Shown here in pieces: positions 23,274-36,393 of a DNA stretch of 64,000 bases. Each line of letters opens with the position of its first letter. Position 1 is the first letter of the stretch. The position numbers were made by a program, and so were the translations under genes. Under the pieces are notes generated by a model that saw only the letters and a program-made list of their open reading frames with translations, made no database searches and was not told the DNA's origin. The DNA is from Whalleya microplaca (taxonomy: Eukaryota > Ascomycota > Sordariomycetes > Xylariales > Xylariaceae). The stretch lies in the NCBI GenBank assembly GCA_022497155.1, contig MU385748.1:1-64000 (forward strand). Direction: 5' to 3'.

Positions 23274-24432
23274 CACATAGTCGCCAGGAAATCCTTATAA
23301 ATAAACAGCATTCCTTTGCTAATCACTAGAAGCTATCTAGATGGCAAGTCTTGTATTAAATGGCAACGCGTACCTATATATGGGAGCTGCTTGGATTATA
23401 GTTTCCGGGGGGAGTCCGGTCTTCCCCCACGGGGTCATGCCCTAGATACGTACCTATATCACAACTTTGAAACTAGTATTAGATGGTAACAACCAACATG
23501 AGGCTTGGAGTATCTAAATTTTCTGGCATTTGAATTGTTTCCAAGTATGTAGTATTTCCCCAACGTCATATATGTCAAGCGTCCAATCATGCAGCCCCAT
23601 CACGTTTCGGCCAATGAGAGAAAACTAGATGCGGATAGTCGGTTAGATTCTCAGGACACAATGTAGTAATCCATGTCCTGCCTCTTCACATATCTTCGGT
23701 GTTGGATCATCCTATTTCTCCCACATCAGGGCTTAGCAGTTTGGATTGAGTTTTACATACGTCTCCTTGCTGCGATAGATGTGACCCTCCCTGCGGAGTA
23801 TAAAACGACTGCTGTTACCTATTGAGATCGGAAAGCTGAACTCGTCCTACTGTCACAAATTGCGAAAAGTTGCGGCCTTTGGCCACTCGAGCACCTTGAG
23901 ACAGGTGGTTTCGTATGGGTTATCCGGGAGGACCCCGGGAGACCAATAACCTGAGCACCTGTACGAACATAGCCTAGTGGCCGCCAAGAATATGCAACTT
24001 GGATCCCCAATTCACATAAAGGTGGTGAAGAACTAGCAAATACGCGTAACAATTAGGTAGGTCACTGAATATTAGAGAAAATTTGAATAGAATGTGAGAT
24101 GAAAGTAGTTACATATATAGACATACGGTTTCATAATACAGTATTACATCTAGGTATGTACGAAATATGACTGAGAAAGATGAACCGACAAGGAATTTAT
24201 ATAGACGAATACCTAGGTACTTAGTACAATATCTTATGTAAGTATTTGGGCGCCAGCTGGCGGAGCTTTCGTCAAGTGCCATAGCAACTTCACCGCCTGC
24301 CCAATTGCAAATACACATTGATTCCCAGAAAATTCTGCCGTCATAAAAATTTCAAGGACCCCTCCATCACCAACTTGTTCTACAACCTCATTTACAACAC
24401 GCAAGTCTTTTGATTGAGACTGAATAGACATA
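23274..24432. other. Intergenic, promoter side of two divergent genes
   Basis: It separates the minus-strand membrane protein gene from RPF2. Short open stretches only. No RNA gene or repeat recognised. Confidence 0.45.
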
Positions 24433-25505
24433 ATGCTGAGGCAAATGTATGCGCGATCCTAATTCTTTCCATAACGGGCACTTAAGTATTGACAATCGCT
24501 TGATAGAAAACCCCGAAATGCGCGCTCGAAGCGCGCCCTCGACAAAAAGGCGCCGAAGGTGGTCGAGAATCCCAAAACCGCTCTATTCCTGTACGTTTTT
24601 CGTGTTAGCTGTACGATCGCCACGTACGCACTAATACAATCTTCAGTCGGGGAACGAGCTGCTCGCAAATAGTGCAAGATGCCCTAACCGATCTCTACTC
24701 GCTGCGACAGCCGCTCGCGAAGAAGTTCACCAAAAAGAATGCCATCCACCCGTTCGAGGACGCCGCCTCGCTCGAGTTCTTCAGCGAGAAGAACGACACC
24801 TCGCTGATGGTGTTCGGAAGCAGTTCCAAGAAGCGCCCGCACACGCTGACGATCGCGCGCACCTTCTCCAGCAAGATGCTGGACATGCTCGAGCTGAACC
24901 TAGACCCGGAGAGCTTCCGCCGGATAGCGCAGTTCCATGGCCGCAAGTTCGCCGTTGGGCTGCGGCCCCTGATGGTTTTCTCCGGCACGGCGTTCGAGAG
25001 CCCCGTCTCCAACGAGTACACGATGGCCAAGAATATGTTCGTGGACCTGTTCAAGGGCGACCCCTCGGGCGACCAGATCGATGTCGAGGGTCTGCAGTAC
25101 CTAGTGTCTATCGCCGCTGACGAGCCCGTCGGCGATGATGTCAAGCCGTCTATCCACTTGCGGGTCTACACCATTTCGACTAAGCGCAGCGGGCAGAGAC
25201 TCCCGAGAGTAGAAGTGGAGGAGATGGGACCGCGCATGGACTTCCGAGTCGGTCGCATGAAGGAGCCGGACGAGACGTTATGGAAGGAGGCCATGAAGAA
25301 GTCTAAGGTGGGCGAGGAGAAGACGAAGAAGAACGTGTCGATGGATGTCATGGGCGACAAGATGGGCAGAATCCATCTAGGCAGACAAGATCTGAGTGAA
25401 CTGCAAACGAGGAAAATCAAAGGTCTTAAGAGGAGTCGGGACCTGGATGGGGAGGGTGACGATACGATTGTGGACGACGATGCCCTCAAACGACAGAAGA
25501 ATTGA
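24433..25505 (+). CDS. RPF2: Ribosome production factor 2 (Brix domain)
   Basis: Rpf2 works with Rrs1 to bring the 5S RNP (5S rRNA, uL18, uL5) into the pre-60S particle in the nucleolus. Exons are 24433-24446 (14 nt), 24507-24590 and 24647-25505, all joining in phase to give 318 aa. The basic N-terminus (MLRQIKPRNARSKRALDKKA, then ENPKTALFL) leads into the Brix domain: DALTDLYSLRQPLAKKFTKK, HPFED, SLEFFSEKND, FGSSSKKRPHTLTI, MLDMLELNLDPESF. The C-terminal tail is charged and carries KRSRDLDGEGDD, a likely nucleolar or nuclear localisation stretch. Length is close to the yeast protein. The first exon is easily missed because it carries only four codons and two bases. Confidence 0.95.
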
Positions 25506-25713
25506 GCGGTATGATATCCGTAGCTGTCTGGTGGAATGGCGTTAAGGCTGGTTCTATTGCATCCATCTTGTGCGGAGTTAGGAGTTTCTATCTAGGCCAG
25601 CGTGCTAGACAATATACTGTACATCCGTCCAGTTTCAGTCTCTCGAGAAAACTACCCCTATTGGAGCAAGTGAGCACTCGGCCCACTCCTAACAAGCAAC
25701 AACAATTTCCTCT

Positions 25714-26141
25714 TCATGCCTGTGTCTGCCGAGACTTAAACTCCTGGTACAGCCTCCCAACTGCGCTCCGGCCCGCGTTATTGCCTTGAATCCATTCCTC
25801 CGGCGTAAACAGGCCAAATAGTCCAACCTTATCTAGCAGCGGTAGTGCCCCGCGCATGGCCTCCTCAAGCTGTGCCGTCTTCTCCTTGTCGCCGGCTGCA
25901 TGCGCCTCATTGTACGTGCGGATGTTGATCAGCAGGGCGCTGGATGTCCATGTTAGCAGTCGTGTGTCAACCATGGAGATTCCGATGAGCAGTTTTTGAG
26001 GATGCAGAGTCGTGGAACTCACCCGACCGTCCCGGTTTGCACCACGCTTCCGTCTGGGAGTGTAATTTCGGGGAACTTGGTACCCAGAGTCGCGGAGTTG
26101 AGGGCCGCGAGGCTGCTACCGGCTTCGGCGTTGCTTGCCAT
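25714..26141 (-). CDS. Small conserved hypothetical protein, 114 aa
   Basis: Exons 26141-26023 and 25939-25714 join in phase (GG|C) across an 83-bp intron with GTGAGT and CAG ends. The product begins MASNAEAGSSLAALNSATLG, followed by FPEITLPDGSVVQTGTVGALL, NIRTYNEA, an EEAMRGALPLLDKVGLFGLF segment, PEEWIQGNNAGR and LYQEF. This looks like a compact soluble domain family with relatives in fungi and bacteria. From memory it may be the family named DUF7709, which I could not verify. Function unknown. It converges on RPF2, with 208 bp between the stop codons. Confidence 0.8.
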
Positions 26142-26942
26142 AGTGGTTTTCTAAGGGATAATGTGTGGTGATGGTAAGTGATATTGATGTTATACTAGAT
26201 AAATATTAAAGAAAATGGAATGCGCGCAATGAATGCCCGTTGTCTGTCCTTTCACGTATATTTATATCTCTGCTTGCCATGCGCCTCGTCTTTTACGTGT
26301 GTCGTAGCCTGTGGACCAGGTAATCCGCCGGGATAGGAAGAGCATGACACCACGGAAATATCCGTCCATCGCCAATCCCGACCGAAGGAGCAAAAGGCCG
26401 ATGGCCGAACGGCCCACTTGGCGTCAGGAACCGGTCAATCTTGTTGGTGTGTCCTTTTTGTTATTCAAGATTCCTATCTTCAGGAATTTCCAATATGTCG
26501 TCTAGGTGGAAACCCAATGTCAAGTTGAAGATTGTAGCTAGATTTACAACATCATAGACAAAACTTGATTACCATCGTGACTGCAGGTTATATATACTTG
26601 CAATGATTTAACCTCGTATTCTCACGTCGCATGTCTTGTCCAGTGCTTGAGTATCCAATAACTCTATATATAACTCTTCGATATCTAATAATCTACTATA
26701 TATCTCCCAAAACTTACCAATCCAAATATACCATATGCCAATAGCCTCGTGTCCAAAACACCAACTCGCCTGAACTGCAGCATGCAAAGCCAATATATCC
26801 AACCCAGATATCCAATATCCCTCAGCCCACCCTCCCTAAATCCAAACATATATCCCAAGTAATGCTGCTCCGCACGCCAATGAAAACAGCCCAAGACCAA
26901 ATCCATCAGTATATATATCATTATCCAAGAACCTCCTCTTGA

Positions 26943-26943
<1 letters not shown>
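26142..26943. other. Intergenic, no gene seen
   Basis: Upstream of the 114-aa gene. An AT-rich stretch at 26.58-26.9 kb repeats TATCCAATA-like motifs. Open frames that cross into the G-run are produced by the homopolymer itself. Confidence 0.45.
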
Positions 26944-27026
<83 letters not shown>

Positions 27027-27150
27027 CGGGGGGGCCNNNNNNNNNNTCAAATACCAAAAAAAATAAAAAAACCCCAAAACAAAAACCAAAATAAAAAAAA
27101 AATTTACCAAAAAACACCAATTTAAACCCCCCCCCCCCCCCCCCATCCCC
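26944..27150. other. 83-G homopolymer, 10-N gap and skewed low-complexity sequence
   Basis: G runs from 26944 to 27026, then C, seven G, CC, and ten N at 27037-27046. The following 80 bases are almost only A, C and T, with long A runs, and end in an 18-C run (27127-27144). This is most simply an assembly gap with unreliable flanks rather than genomic sequence. Confidence 0.9.
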
Positions 27151-27899
27151 CCTCAGTCTGCAAAAAAGTCTCAAGGTTATAGCATCGCTCGATCACATCA
27201 AGCTTCAAGACCACCACCCTCCCTCAGTCTCTCTGAAATTGTGTCTCAGGTCGTCGCCTCCCCTTGTCCCGGAACGTCTACGGACCCAGCCGCAGTCCAC
27301 ATCCTGGCCCAGAATCCGGCACAGAGGGTCCCCGCGAGCGCCCCCAGTTTTAATTCGGCCGATCGAGTTCGGCCTCTCGGGCTCGGCATATCGGGGCCGT
27401 CCCCGGGCGCAGGTTGGGCCTGTGTAACGCTTGCCCGTCTGAATAAGCATGCACATTCGCCTTCGCCCTCTGTCGTGAGTTTGATGACCCCGTTGACCCC
27501 GTTGATCCCACGGGAAAGCTCGCAGCGTGTGTGGCGAGGATCTAGAGGACGGTGCAGAAGTAGAAATAGCAGCCTGGGAATGAGCGACCGTTTATATGTA
27601 GTACGCGCACCACTGCGCCGAGTTGGAGAGCTGTCCGTGGCATATCAGGGATTTGAGTTGAGTCTCCCAGAGGCGCAAGACCTCGGCGCTTGTTGGCCAC
27701 CCTAGTCTTGACATTGTCATGTTTTGCTGTCTTTGTCTCCCGTAGCGTAGTACTTGCCGTTCCCTATTGGCGAGATAAGGGTAGACATCTCCATCAGTAG
27801 GGAGGCAATTTATGCTGTCTTTTGAGTGAAGGTTCTGAACCACCGGCGTATGTATGGTTTGCGAAAACGACATATGCTAGAATGTTCGCAAAAGGGGTT

Positions 27900-27965
27900 G
27901 TATGTGTATGCGTGTATGCGTGTGTGCGTGTGTGCGTGTGTGCGTGTGTGTGTATGTGTGTGTTT
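27900..27965. repeat. GT-rich microsatellite
   Basis: Alternating TGTATGCG and TGTGTGCG units ending in pure TGTG. It explains the His/Thr and Val/Cys repeat frames seen on both strands here. Confidence 0.9.
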
Positions 27966-30900
27966 CGAGTGGTAAGAGGACTCATGCTGTAAGACCGCCC
28001 TCCATTGGCACACCACGCAGCATCATAGATAGCTTTGTGCTAGAGTATATGCCTTTTAACCACTTCGCTCTTGTACGCAGCCTGGAATACCGTGCAACGT
28101 GTCCGTCTATTTCAATATAGAGGCTTCTCGGTTTGGTGTGTCTTGCCTGGCATGGTGTGATGCTCAAGTCCAGAAGGCAGGTAAGCTTATGCAGTAGCCC
28201 TCTACCACCTTAGCGGAGTAATTAAGGTGATCCACAAACCACCAACACGTTCCTGTATGTAGCTATCCACGTAGCTGATGACCGTCTTGTACCGTGGAGG
28301 TAGATGGATTGCTGAAGCTGGTTGAGCCGAACGAGACACAGCGCATCTTCCAACACCCCCGAGACTTCGAGAATAAGCTCTCGGGCAAGAGCGTTGATAT
28401 ATATATGTATAGTATAATTAAAGAAACAAACGAAGAATTAAGAATTAGGGATTAGACATTATCGGTAATTTTGAACCTACTCCCAAGAGGAATTCGATTC
28501 GGGAAGTAAGGGTTTGGCCGGTTTATATAGACTTGTCAATTGAGGTGATACAATTACATGCAATATTGCATAGTGAATAGAGACAATGGTTGAAGAAGGT
28601 CAAGTGAATGGAAGCAGTCACGAGTTGTGGCATCTGTGACAATAGAGCAGTCAGAGCACACAATCATATGGACCTAACTCATAGATGCGGTTCACATGAG
28701 CAAAAGCAAGATACAAGTAGGCTAAGTGACTCACGATACGCAACAAACCTGTCGGTTTCATTGAATTTTTTTGATCTCGTTGATATCCGCGATTATAGTA
28801 ATTTAGGATTCATAGAGGCTTCATCTCATGTAATAGCCTCTAAGCCGCCACACCATTTCTGGATATTCACTAGACCTGCCGTCTCAAACCGCCGTTGACT
28901 TCAAGGTGTCCACAATGATTCACCTTGGAATCCGTATATTTTGATGATAAGTGCTGCCATATGATCATTCACACCAAACAATACGAACCACACCGCCTCG
29001 TCTCAAACGTGCGTGCCCACGATGCCTTCGCACCCAATCTCACAGTCGCACAACAGCCGAGACAGTGTTTTTATATTGAGTCAAACACACAGCGGTACTG
29101 CTAAGGCGCGAGCCGTAATCTTCCAAGGCGCACAATGACTCACGGTCTCAAAGACGTAGCTAGCCCATCGAAGAGCATGTGAGACGGCAATGACCGAGGC
29201 TGTCTGTCTATCTCTCGAGAAGAAGTAACTAGAGAAGAGAGGTTGGCGAAAACAGCCGCACTACCAAGAGCTTCAAACAGTCACTACGCTTCGGTCTCGA
29301 CAAGCATCTGAGATATTCGATGGCCGGTGTTTTGCCATGTTATCCGCGATGTGTAAGATTGTACCTCTCCTTGTTATTCTGTGAGAATGAGCGCGCTGGT
29401 GCGAAATCTATAACTAGTAGGTTAATTACTATGACGAGTGCCGGTGCCCGGCGCGGTTGTGGGGTTTAAGGGGGTTCTTAAATTGCCTTGACATCCGGCA
29501 CTAGAGGCTATGAAGGGTGGTCGGTGGTCAATAGTATGCTCTAAATGCGGTGATCCGTGAAATTATATACCGTAGCTTATGAGTGTTGCTTCCCCATGCC
29601 AGATTCAATGTCCAGCATGAGATCTAGTTCATTTTCGAGGAACTACCTATCTGGAGTCGTTCAGTGCGAGACTGGCTATTATACTACTTATTCAGGGTTA
29701 GGAAAGCTCAATGAAGCTTGTTGAATGTCGTGATCTCGCCGCTCATATGCGCCGACCGCACAATGAGGAAGCTCTTACATATATCTCGTCCCATCGTTTC
29801 AAAAGAACAGGTTTGAGCTGGAAAGATGAAGCGACCGCCGACACATTAGACGAGAACAATGATACCTAATATACCAAGGAAGTGGTGAATGTGTCGTCAG
29901 CTCATCCGATGTTTGTGTGTGTTTCGCTCTTCGGACCATCGTCTCACCCGTGTGCCCGAGCAGGGCAGGTTTCCGAAGGGGCTGAATAAGCACTTGGCCC
30001 GTGTTGGTGTGGCGCTAATGACGCTGCATGAGTTTCCGGATATGGCAAGACAATTAAACCCCCCCCCCCAACCCCTGATGTCAGCCGATGCTTTTATGAA
30101 AATCAAAATTCCCATCCGTTCAACGCCACCCGTGCAGAAGGGTGCAGCCAGCGGCAGAGCGGTGACATGATCTGGTGGGCAGATTGGGGGCGGTCACTGC
30201 GGGGGGTTCATAATACTGGAATCATTTACCTCTTATTATATTCTATATGTATTCGCTCTCCTTTTTAACGCGCCTCTTTCTGGGATTAGAGATATGTCAT
30301 GCAATCTAACCTTGTTAAACGGCATATCAAACCTGTTCGACTCTGACAGAGTAGTTTATTTCATTGCTGAAGGTTCTATCAGAGCTTTTTATTCTCTCAG
30401 TCACTTACAATTGGCTTTTGATAGAGTAGAGAAGCCTGACTATGGAAACTTTCCTCTGCATATATCAAATATACATACACATTAAGATCCCCGAGATAGC
30501 CCCCGGCTTACACGTACCAAGAAGTTCTAGCCTGAGTTGGGCTTTGCTGATATCTTCCCACAATTGACCTGTCACCTGGTTTAGTTCCTGCAGAGGGTTG
30601 GAGTTTGTGGAAATGATCATCAATATTAAACGATGCACTGAGCATGAGTTGGCGCCTCGCACATTTCGATATCTTTTTACTACGGAATACATACGTATTA
30701 CATACGTAGATTTTTATTAGGGGCCTCAATTTCAGGAAAAAGGGGTCTTCGACACGACACAACACAAGTAAGCACTGGTCTATCATTTGACGTAATATAC
30801 CGTTCGAAGTATGTACATACAATATATCTAAACTGTACTTACATGTAGGTATAGCATAGCTCTACATGTACCTACCTATGCTTTATAAGATGGATTGGGA

Positions 30901-32129
30901 TATCGTTGCGATTCCGCATATTCATTTCACATTCATTACCTGTATTCTGTAGATGTAAGTCGAGTTACACGGCAGTACGTACGTGCGGAATATTGTGTGG
31001 CGGCAGGCATCTGATGCCATTGTACCACGCGTCTTGTAGCGATGGTTGGCCTGAAATATCTATCGAGGGACCTGTTTTTGACTCGTGAGAGTTCCAACGG
31101 CCTCCTTTGTCGCCGAACTCTGCAGGTTGCGTGCATCAATTGATCATCTAGACACGAACAATGCCGACGCACTTATTATTAGTAGGCACCTGGGCCCTTA
31201 TCAGGGAAGAATTTCTTTTTTTGGCTTTGTCTTGCATCGATTAGGGAAACCCGACAGCAAACCTGTCGATCTTTGTGTGTCTTGTGTTGTATGTACGGAA
31301 TATGCACTGCGGTATGTGTCTATTATTTGATTTATGTGCTGCACCTATCCGCATACTGTACCATGTATCATTGAAGTAGGTTGTTGTTTGGCAGCGTACG
31401 TTCGACGCTGCGTCATCGCTGTTCGCTTTGAATAATAATTGAAGTAACACACGTACTATGTATGAAGTTGAGCACGTGGGGCTGATTATATAGAACATCT
31501 CAGATGTATAAAAGTGCTGTATATTGCAGCGAATGAATGGGCGATGGGCGTGATTCGAATAGATTACATATACACGGTCGAGGGCGTACAAGGCGGGGGA
31601 TTGGTGCTCAACGTCCCGTGTTCAGTGGTCAGAAGTCGCAGTATTTAAGAGGTGTAGGGTGAAATCGACGCCATCGTTCGTTGATCTGACGTGCACCTGC
31701 AGTACCGTGTACCGTATGTAACCCCTACCTGAGCCTCGGCTGAGCCGCCTTACGATAACGGTTTATTTCCCACGCTAGCCTCACTAGAATTTGAAACCAG
31801 TGGCCCAGGGTGGCCTAAGCGAGAGCGCTAGACAGCCGCTAGACAGCCGCTAAGCAGGGAACCGCCAGCATTTACTACGGTACTTATTACTGCGTAGCGC
31901 TATGGATGTACATACATTGTAGCAGGCAGTACGCAGTTAGGTGTATGTATGTACCTATAGGTATGTACTATATGTATGTATGCATGTATGTACACACATA
32001 CTATAGTTCCTTCCACCTGTGCTCAGCTCTTGAAACACCAAAGTCGTTGGTGAGTAACTAGCCCGTAGCCCGTCGGCCGTCTCCTGCCTTGTATTCCGTA
32101 ACCTGTTCATCTTTTCGCAAAATCTTCCT

Positions 32130-32300
32130 ATTCCCAGTCAGTCTACGCCTACGTTCGTTTCTTCCAGAATTTCCTATCTTGACTTGTCTTGTCCTGTCCC
32201 CGTCCCGTCGTGTCGTGTTGTGTTGTGCCGTGCCCTGCCGTATGCCCTATCCCGTCCTATCTGTCTGTCCGTCTGTTCGTCCGGTCTAATTAATCTGTTT
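32130..32300 (+). promoter_or_regulatory. C/T-rich promoter or 5' leader tract
   Basis: Dense TGTC, CCGTC and TCTGTC repeats make the plus strand pyrimidine-rich for about 170 bp, 370-540 bp upstream of the DUF1765 start codon. CT-rich boxes near transcription starts are common in filamentous fungal promoters. No TATA box was assigned. Confidence 0.45.
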
Positions 32301-32662
32301 TTGCTGTGGTAGTAGTTCCGGTATTCTTCTTTTTTTGTTTTTGTCCGTCCGTCTATCTTCCGTTCTCTCAGCTTGCCTTATTGTCCCCCTTCCAACTCTT
32401 GCGAGCGGGGGGAGAGGAGGATTTATTATTGCTGCAGGCATCAACTTAATATTCCCCAATTGACATCGTGACGGAACCTTGAGCCAGTCGGCCGACCCCC
32501 TCTTCTCATCCCATCCGGTAGTTGGTACATTACGCAGTAGTTCGAGGGCCTCGTTAGCCACCAGCTATTTAAGGTCGAGCAGGTGGACGAGCGGCCGATC
32601 ACCCAACACAGCCCGTCCTTCAGCTGTGCTGATCCACCAGGCCGCCTGCAGAAACACTTGCC

Positions 32663-32671
32663 ATGAGATGA
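32663..32671 (+). promoter_or_regulatory. Minimal upstream ORF overlapping the DUF1765 start
   Basis: ATG AGA TGA (32663-32671) lies in another frame. Its stop codon overlaps the main ATG (32668-32670) through the shared sequence ATGA. Such an arrangement could reduce initiation or allow termination-reinitiation. That effect is inferred. Confidence 0.4.
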
Positions 32672-35600
32672 GTGGTCCAACTTTGACGGTGACGGTTCCC
32701 GTCGAGTCGACACAGTCACTGCAGTCACTGCATTCACATTCACATCCCCGTTCCCCTCCTCGTTCGCCTTCTAATCCCGATCTTGCGACTGCGAGTGCGA
32801 AATCCCAGTCGTCGACCGTGGCCCTGCCTCTGCACAATCACAGCCGATCCTACAGCACCAGTGATCTGCCCAACATACCGACTTTTGACGTGCCCTCCTT
32901 CAACTTCGACACCGAGTTCGACACCTCCTTTTCCTTCTCGAGCGACCGCCCCCAGGACAGCACCAATGAGAAACCCACGCCTGCCCGCGCCGAAAAGACT
33001 ATGGCGGGTTCTGACTCCAGGACTGGAAAGATAGGAAAGAAAAGAACAATGTTCAGCCGCCCGCAGTCGTGGATGCCATTGGCCCGGTCGTCGGTGGATA
33101 TTGCTGGAAGCCCCGAGCAGAAGATGGAGGAGAAACATGTTGCTGTCAAGGATGCCGGGAACCCCAACTTGCTGAGCCCGAACCCACCGGAAAAGCCTAG
33201 GAATGTCTCGGATTCTCTCGCATCGTTCGCGAAGCGCTCGTGGATGCCCTCGTCGCGGTCGCCTTCGCCTGGCGAGAATAAAGACGAGCCCGAAGCCACC
33301 TCCGATGCTCGAATTGGTCGAGGACGGTCTGCTAGTAATAGCTCGATCATGAAGCTCAGGAGGTCGTCACGGAAGCGGCCGGCGTCCCCCGCCGGTAGCG
33401 ATAGCGGCAAGTCGACTGACTCCCGAGGCAAATTGGGCACGTATCTTAGCAAGATCAAGCATCGACCACAGAATATGCTGGCGAAAGGCAAGCTTCAAGC
33501 TGACGTCGACAGTCCTGCTTCCTCTACGGCCAGCATTGCTCCGCCGTCCACTGACACTCGCCGATCGCATGCTTCTGAGACCAGCAACAGCACATATCCG
33601 GAAGATACTACAGTGTCAAGCCGAAGGCCACAGTCTCGGGATCCTCTCTGGCTACCCTTCAAGGGCCTCGAGACAGATTATCACAGGCTTCAGTCAAGAT
33701 CTACTAGTTTGAAGATGAACCTAATCCGAAGTACGCTCGTGCCGTTTTTGAAGAAATACGCGAATCATTCGTCCAATAAGACTTTGCACTATGAAGACTT
33801 GGAGCGGAGGGCTGTCATTCTAAATAAATGGTGGAATGGCCTGCTCGAGATACTTGATGGGAAGACTCACCAGCCCGTTTCAGGGGTTGATCGGCCCGTC
33901 TTGCTCGAGACTATGGCCGTCCTCATGATGCGACCAGAGTGGCGCCAGTGCAGCACCAGTTTCACCCCGTTAGCGGACCGGAAATCTACAGAACACGTGC
34001 GAAGACGATCGCAAACCATGTCCGGCCAGTCTTCGACCTCTATCGACTCGACGGATTCTGCCTATATCGCCGAGTCTGCGGGACACAATGTGCGAACGAT
34101 GTTTGTCACCAATTTGGTCACGCAGATGGCAATTGTGGTGGAAAAGCTGTCTATTCGGCATGCTCCTTTAAGCCTTGTTAACTTTGCAGGAAAGGCGTGC
34201 GCCTACGCTTTCTTCTTCGCCCCAGGTATCGCAGATGTACTTGTCCGCCTCTGGGCTCTGACACCGGACGCGATACGTCGAGTTGCTGAGGAGTTTGGAC
34301 TGTCCCGGCGTAGTAGAGGTGAAAGTGACGATACGGTCGCCTTCTTTCCACCCTGCGTTGATTCGTTGGTTTGGACCTCCGTCAGGTCCACGGTTGTCTC
34401 ACTAAAACGAGCTGCGAGCTTGCCCCTGACCGCGGCTAAGATCCCCTGGCATGGGCCATGGGTCTCAAGGTGGAGGGGTCGTGATACTGACCTATTCTTC
34501 ATTTTCTGCAAATATTTCTACCTCCTAGCAGAAGAATTCTTCCCCCCGGATTTGCCTCTTCTAGAGAAAGCTCGCGCTCCAGGCTTTGCACTTGTAAATG
34601 CTCAGATACTCTCAGTGCTTGACTCGACGATACATCGTCAAGCCGCCGTGGAGGCTATGATGGGACCTCCCCTTGCTGATGCAGTTCATGGAACCGACGC
34701 TTCTCTTATGGCAATGCCAGCCGCTCCGAACAATAACATCATGAAAGGAATGAACGAGAACCGCCTCATCGTTCTCTTAAAGGACTTTCTTTCCGCAACA
34801 TCAGTACTCTCTACAGGCGCACGGCACACCTTCTCTGAATCGTTCATGGTGATCATGAAAGCTACCGCAAAACGAACCTCACAATTTGACCACAACGCGT
34901 GCTTTACCATCTGCGACTTCCTGGAGGAATCATTGGTAGCTTACGACAGCTTCGTCGATATCCAAAGACCGAACACAGTCTATGTTGATTGGTCGTTCTG
35001 GTTTGAAGTCTGGAAGAAGATTATGGAATCGAATAATACGATGTCGGAGATCCGGGTGCTTTCCCTCATATTTTCGATCTGGGAAGCTATTTCTAGTGAT
35101 CAATCTCGTAAGGAGTCCATTTGCTTGGATTGGCTACTCACAGAGGAAGTATTCAGCAAACTGTTCAACAACTGGTGTCCCATGGTCAGAGCATATTATA
35201 TGCGACTGCTGTGCTGGAGGATATGCAGAGATTCCGGGAGTGCAAATGATTCTGACGCGTAAGAAATTCTTGGCCCCCTATTATTGCTTCGCTCACTCTT
35301 TCACAGCAAGATATTTCTCACCGTCTCCTCGCGCCTGAAGACTGTGTGGTCACATTATCTATGGCTAAAACAGGCCGCTGAACAGCAAAGCAAATTTCCT
35401 CCATCCACGGCGCCGTCGTTTCCAACGCCCGGAAAACGATTCATGATCATCCGCACTGAACTCCCACCTGAACAACCTGGGCTTATTGTGGGTTTCGACA
35501 CATTTACGTCTGCATCGCGGCCGTCGCAGCCTGATCCGGGCACTTGTGCAGCAACGGATTTCGAATCTATGGATACCCTCGATGCTGAGCCAAGCTCACC

Positions 35601-36393
35601 CCAAAGGAAGAAATGGGGTCTTTTCGGCAAAGTGCTTTCGTTCACTAACAATACCACGGTTGATAACGATCTAGAGGCCGTGAGACGTGAAACGGCAGCC
35701 TCTCGTACCAGACCAGCTTTACCTCCGAAAGGGCCGAGCACAACCATCAGCCCAACCACTTCAGACTCCGACAGCATGGGCTCGGCACCCACCTTCGAAG
35801 CCTCGCAATTTATTTTCCGGTTCACGCTATCCTGGAATGCTGCCGGCACTATGTCACCACCGAATCGTGTGCTCACTAGACCCCGTCTACCGGGGCCTGC
35901 GCAATCTTGTGTAACCTGGAAAGCTCATAGCACCAGCCAATCGCAGCCGCCGCCGCCGCCAGCAGCAGGACCACCAGCTCCAACCCGAGCTGTGTCAGGA
36001 AGTCCAAGCCAGGGTTTAATCAACTCTGCCAAAAACGCCGATTCTTCGGAAGTTTCCGTATCTCCTCATCGTATTGATATGACGTTTGGTCGTCGAGACA
36101 GCTTCAGCTCACTGAATTTTAATGAACAATCTAGCGATGACCAGCCATTAGCAAACTCGAAGAATCCTACAAGTCCGAGTAGCCCCACGCAAGAGCCTAT
36201 CATCAAGCCAGTCGAACCTAGGGGAATATTCGTCGGTGGCGTGAAATATGCTGGACGAGCTTTAGCTGAATGGAGCCTTGTTGTCGCCGAGTGCAATAGC
36301 TTCATCGAGCGAAGGCGAGATGAAGGCGTTTTAGGTCTCAGCGATATCGAAGTGCCGTCACTTGGAGTTGAGGGCTTTAGAAAAATGGGTTGA
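32668..36393 (+). CDS. DUF1765 family protein, 1225 aa
   Basis: Two exons, 32668-35258 and 35307-36393, join in phase (GC|C) across a 48-bp intron with GTAAGA and CAG ends. Residues 1-320 are Ser/Pro-rich and probably disordered. The DUF1765 core lies at roughly 320-900, with PFLKKYANHS, RRAVILNKWWNGLLEIL, VYVDWSFWFEVWKKI, MSEIRVLSLIFSIWEAI, WCPMVRAYYMRLLCWRICR and, across the intron, LKTVWSHYLWLK. The C-terminal third is again low complexity with a proline run, closing with GRALAEWSLVVAECNSFIER and GVEGFRKMG. The frame is open upstream to 32479 but has no ATG there. This fungal family has no established function that I know. A two-codon upstream ORF overlaps the start. Confidence 0.92.

Larger units (their letters stand above)
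27151..32667. other. About 5.5 kb without a convincing gene
   Basis: A GC-rich 154-codon open stretch at 27241-27705 has no family features. There is a GT/GTGTGC microsatellite at 27900-27965, a C-run at 30059-30069 and GTAT-type repeats at 31940-32010. The last part (about 32.1-32.3 kb) is a C/T-rich promoter or leader for the gene at 32668. I see no tRNA or rRNA. Confidence 0.45.

Noticed and set aside
26685..27174. Long frames with poly-Pro and N-derived residues on the minus strand
   Set aside because: They are created by the 83-G run and the N gap. No flanking coding signal.
27241..27705. 154-codon plus-strand frame
   Set aside because: Low-information composition, starts next to the doubtful assembly gap, no motif or intron support.
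27794..28016. His/Thr-repeat peptides on the minus strand
   Set aside because: Direct translation of the GT microsatellite.
32740..33491. Antisense frames of 132-213 codons in the DUF1765 gene
   Set aside because: They mirror the Ser/Pro-rich sense sequence and have no family features.
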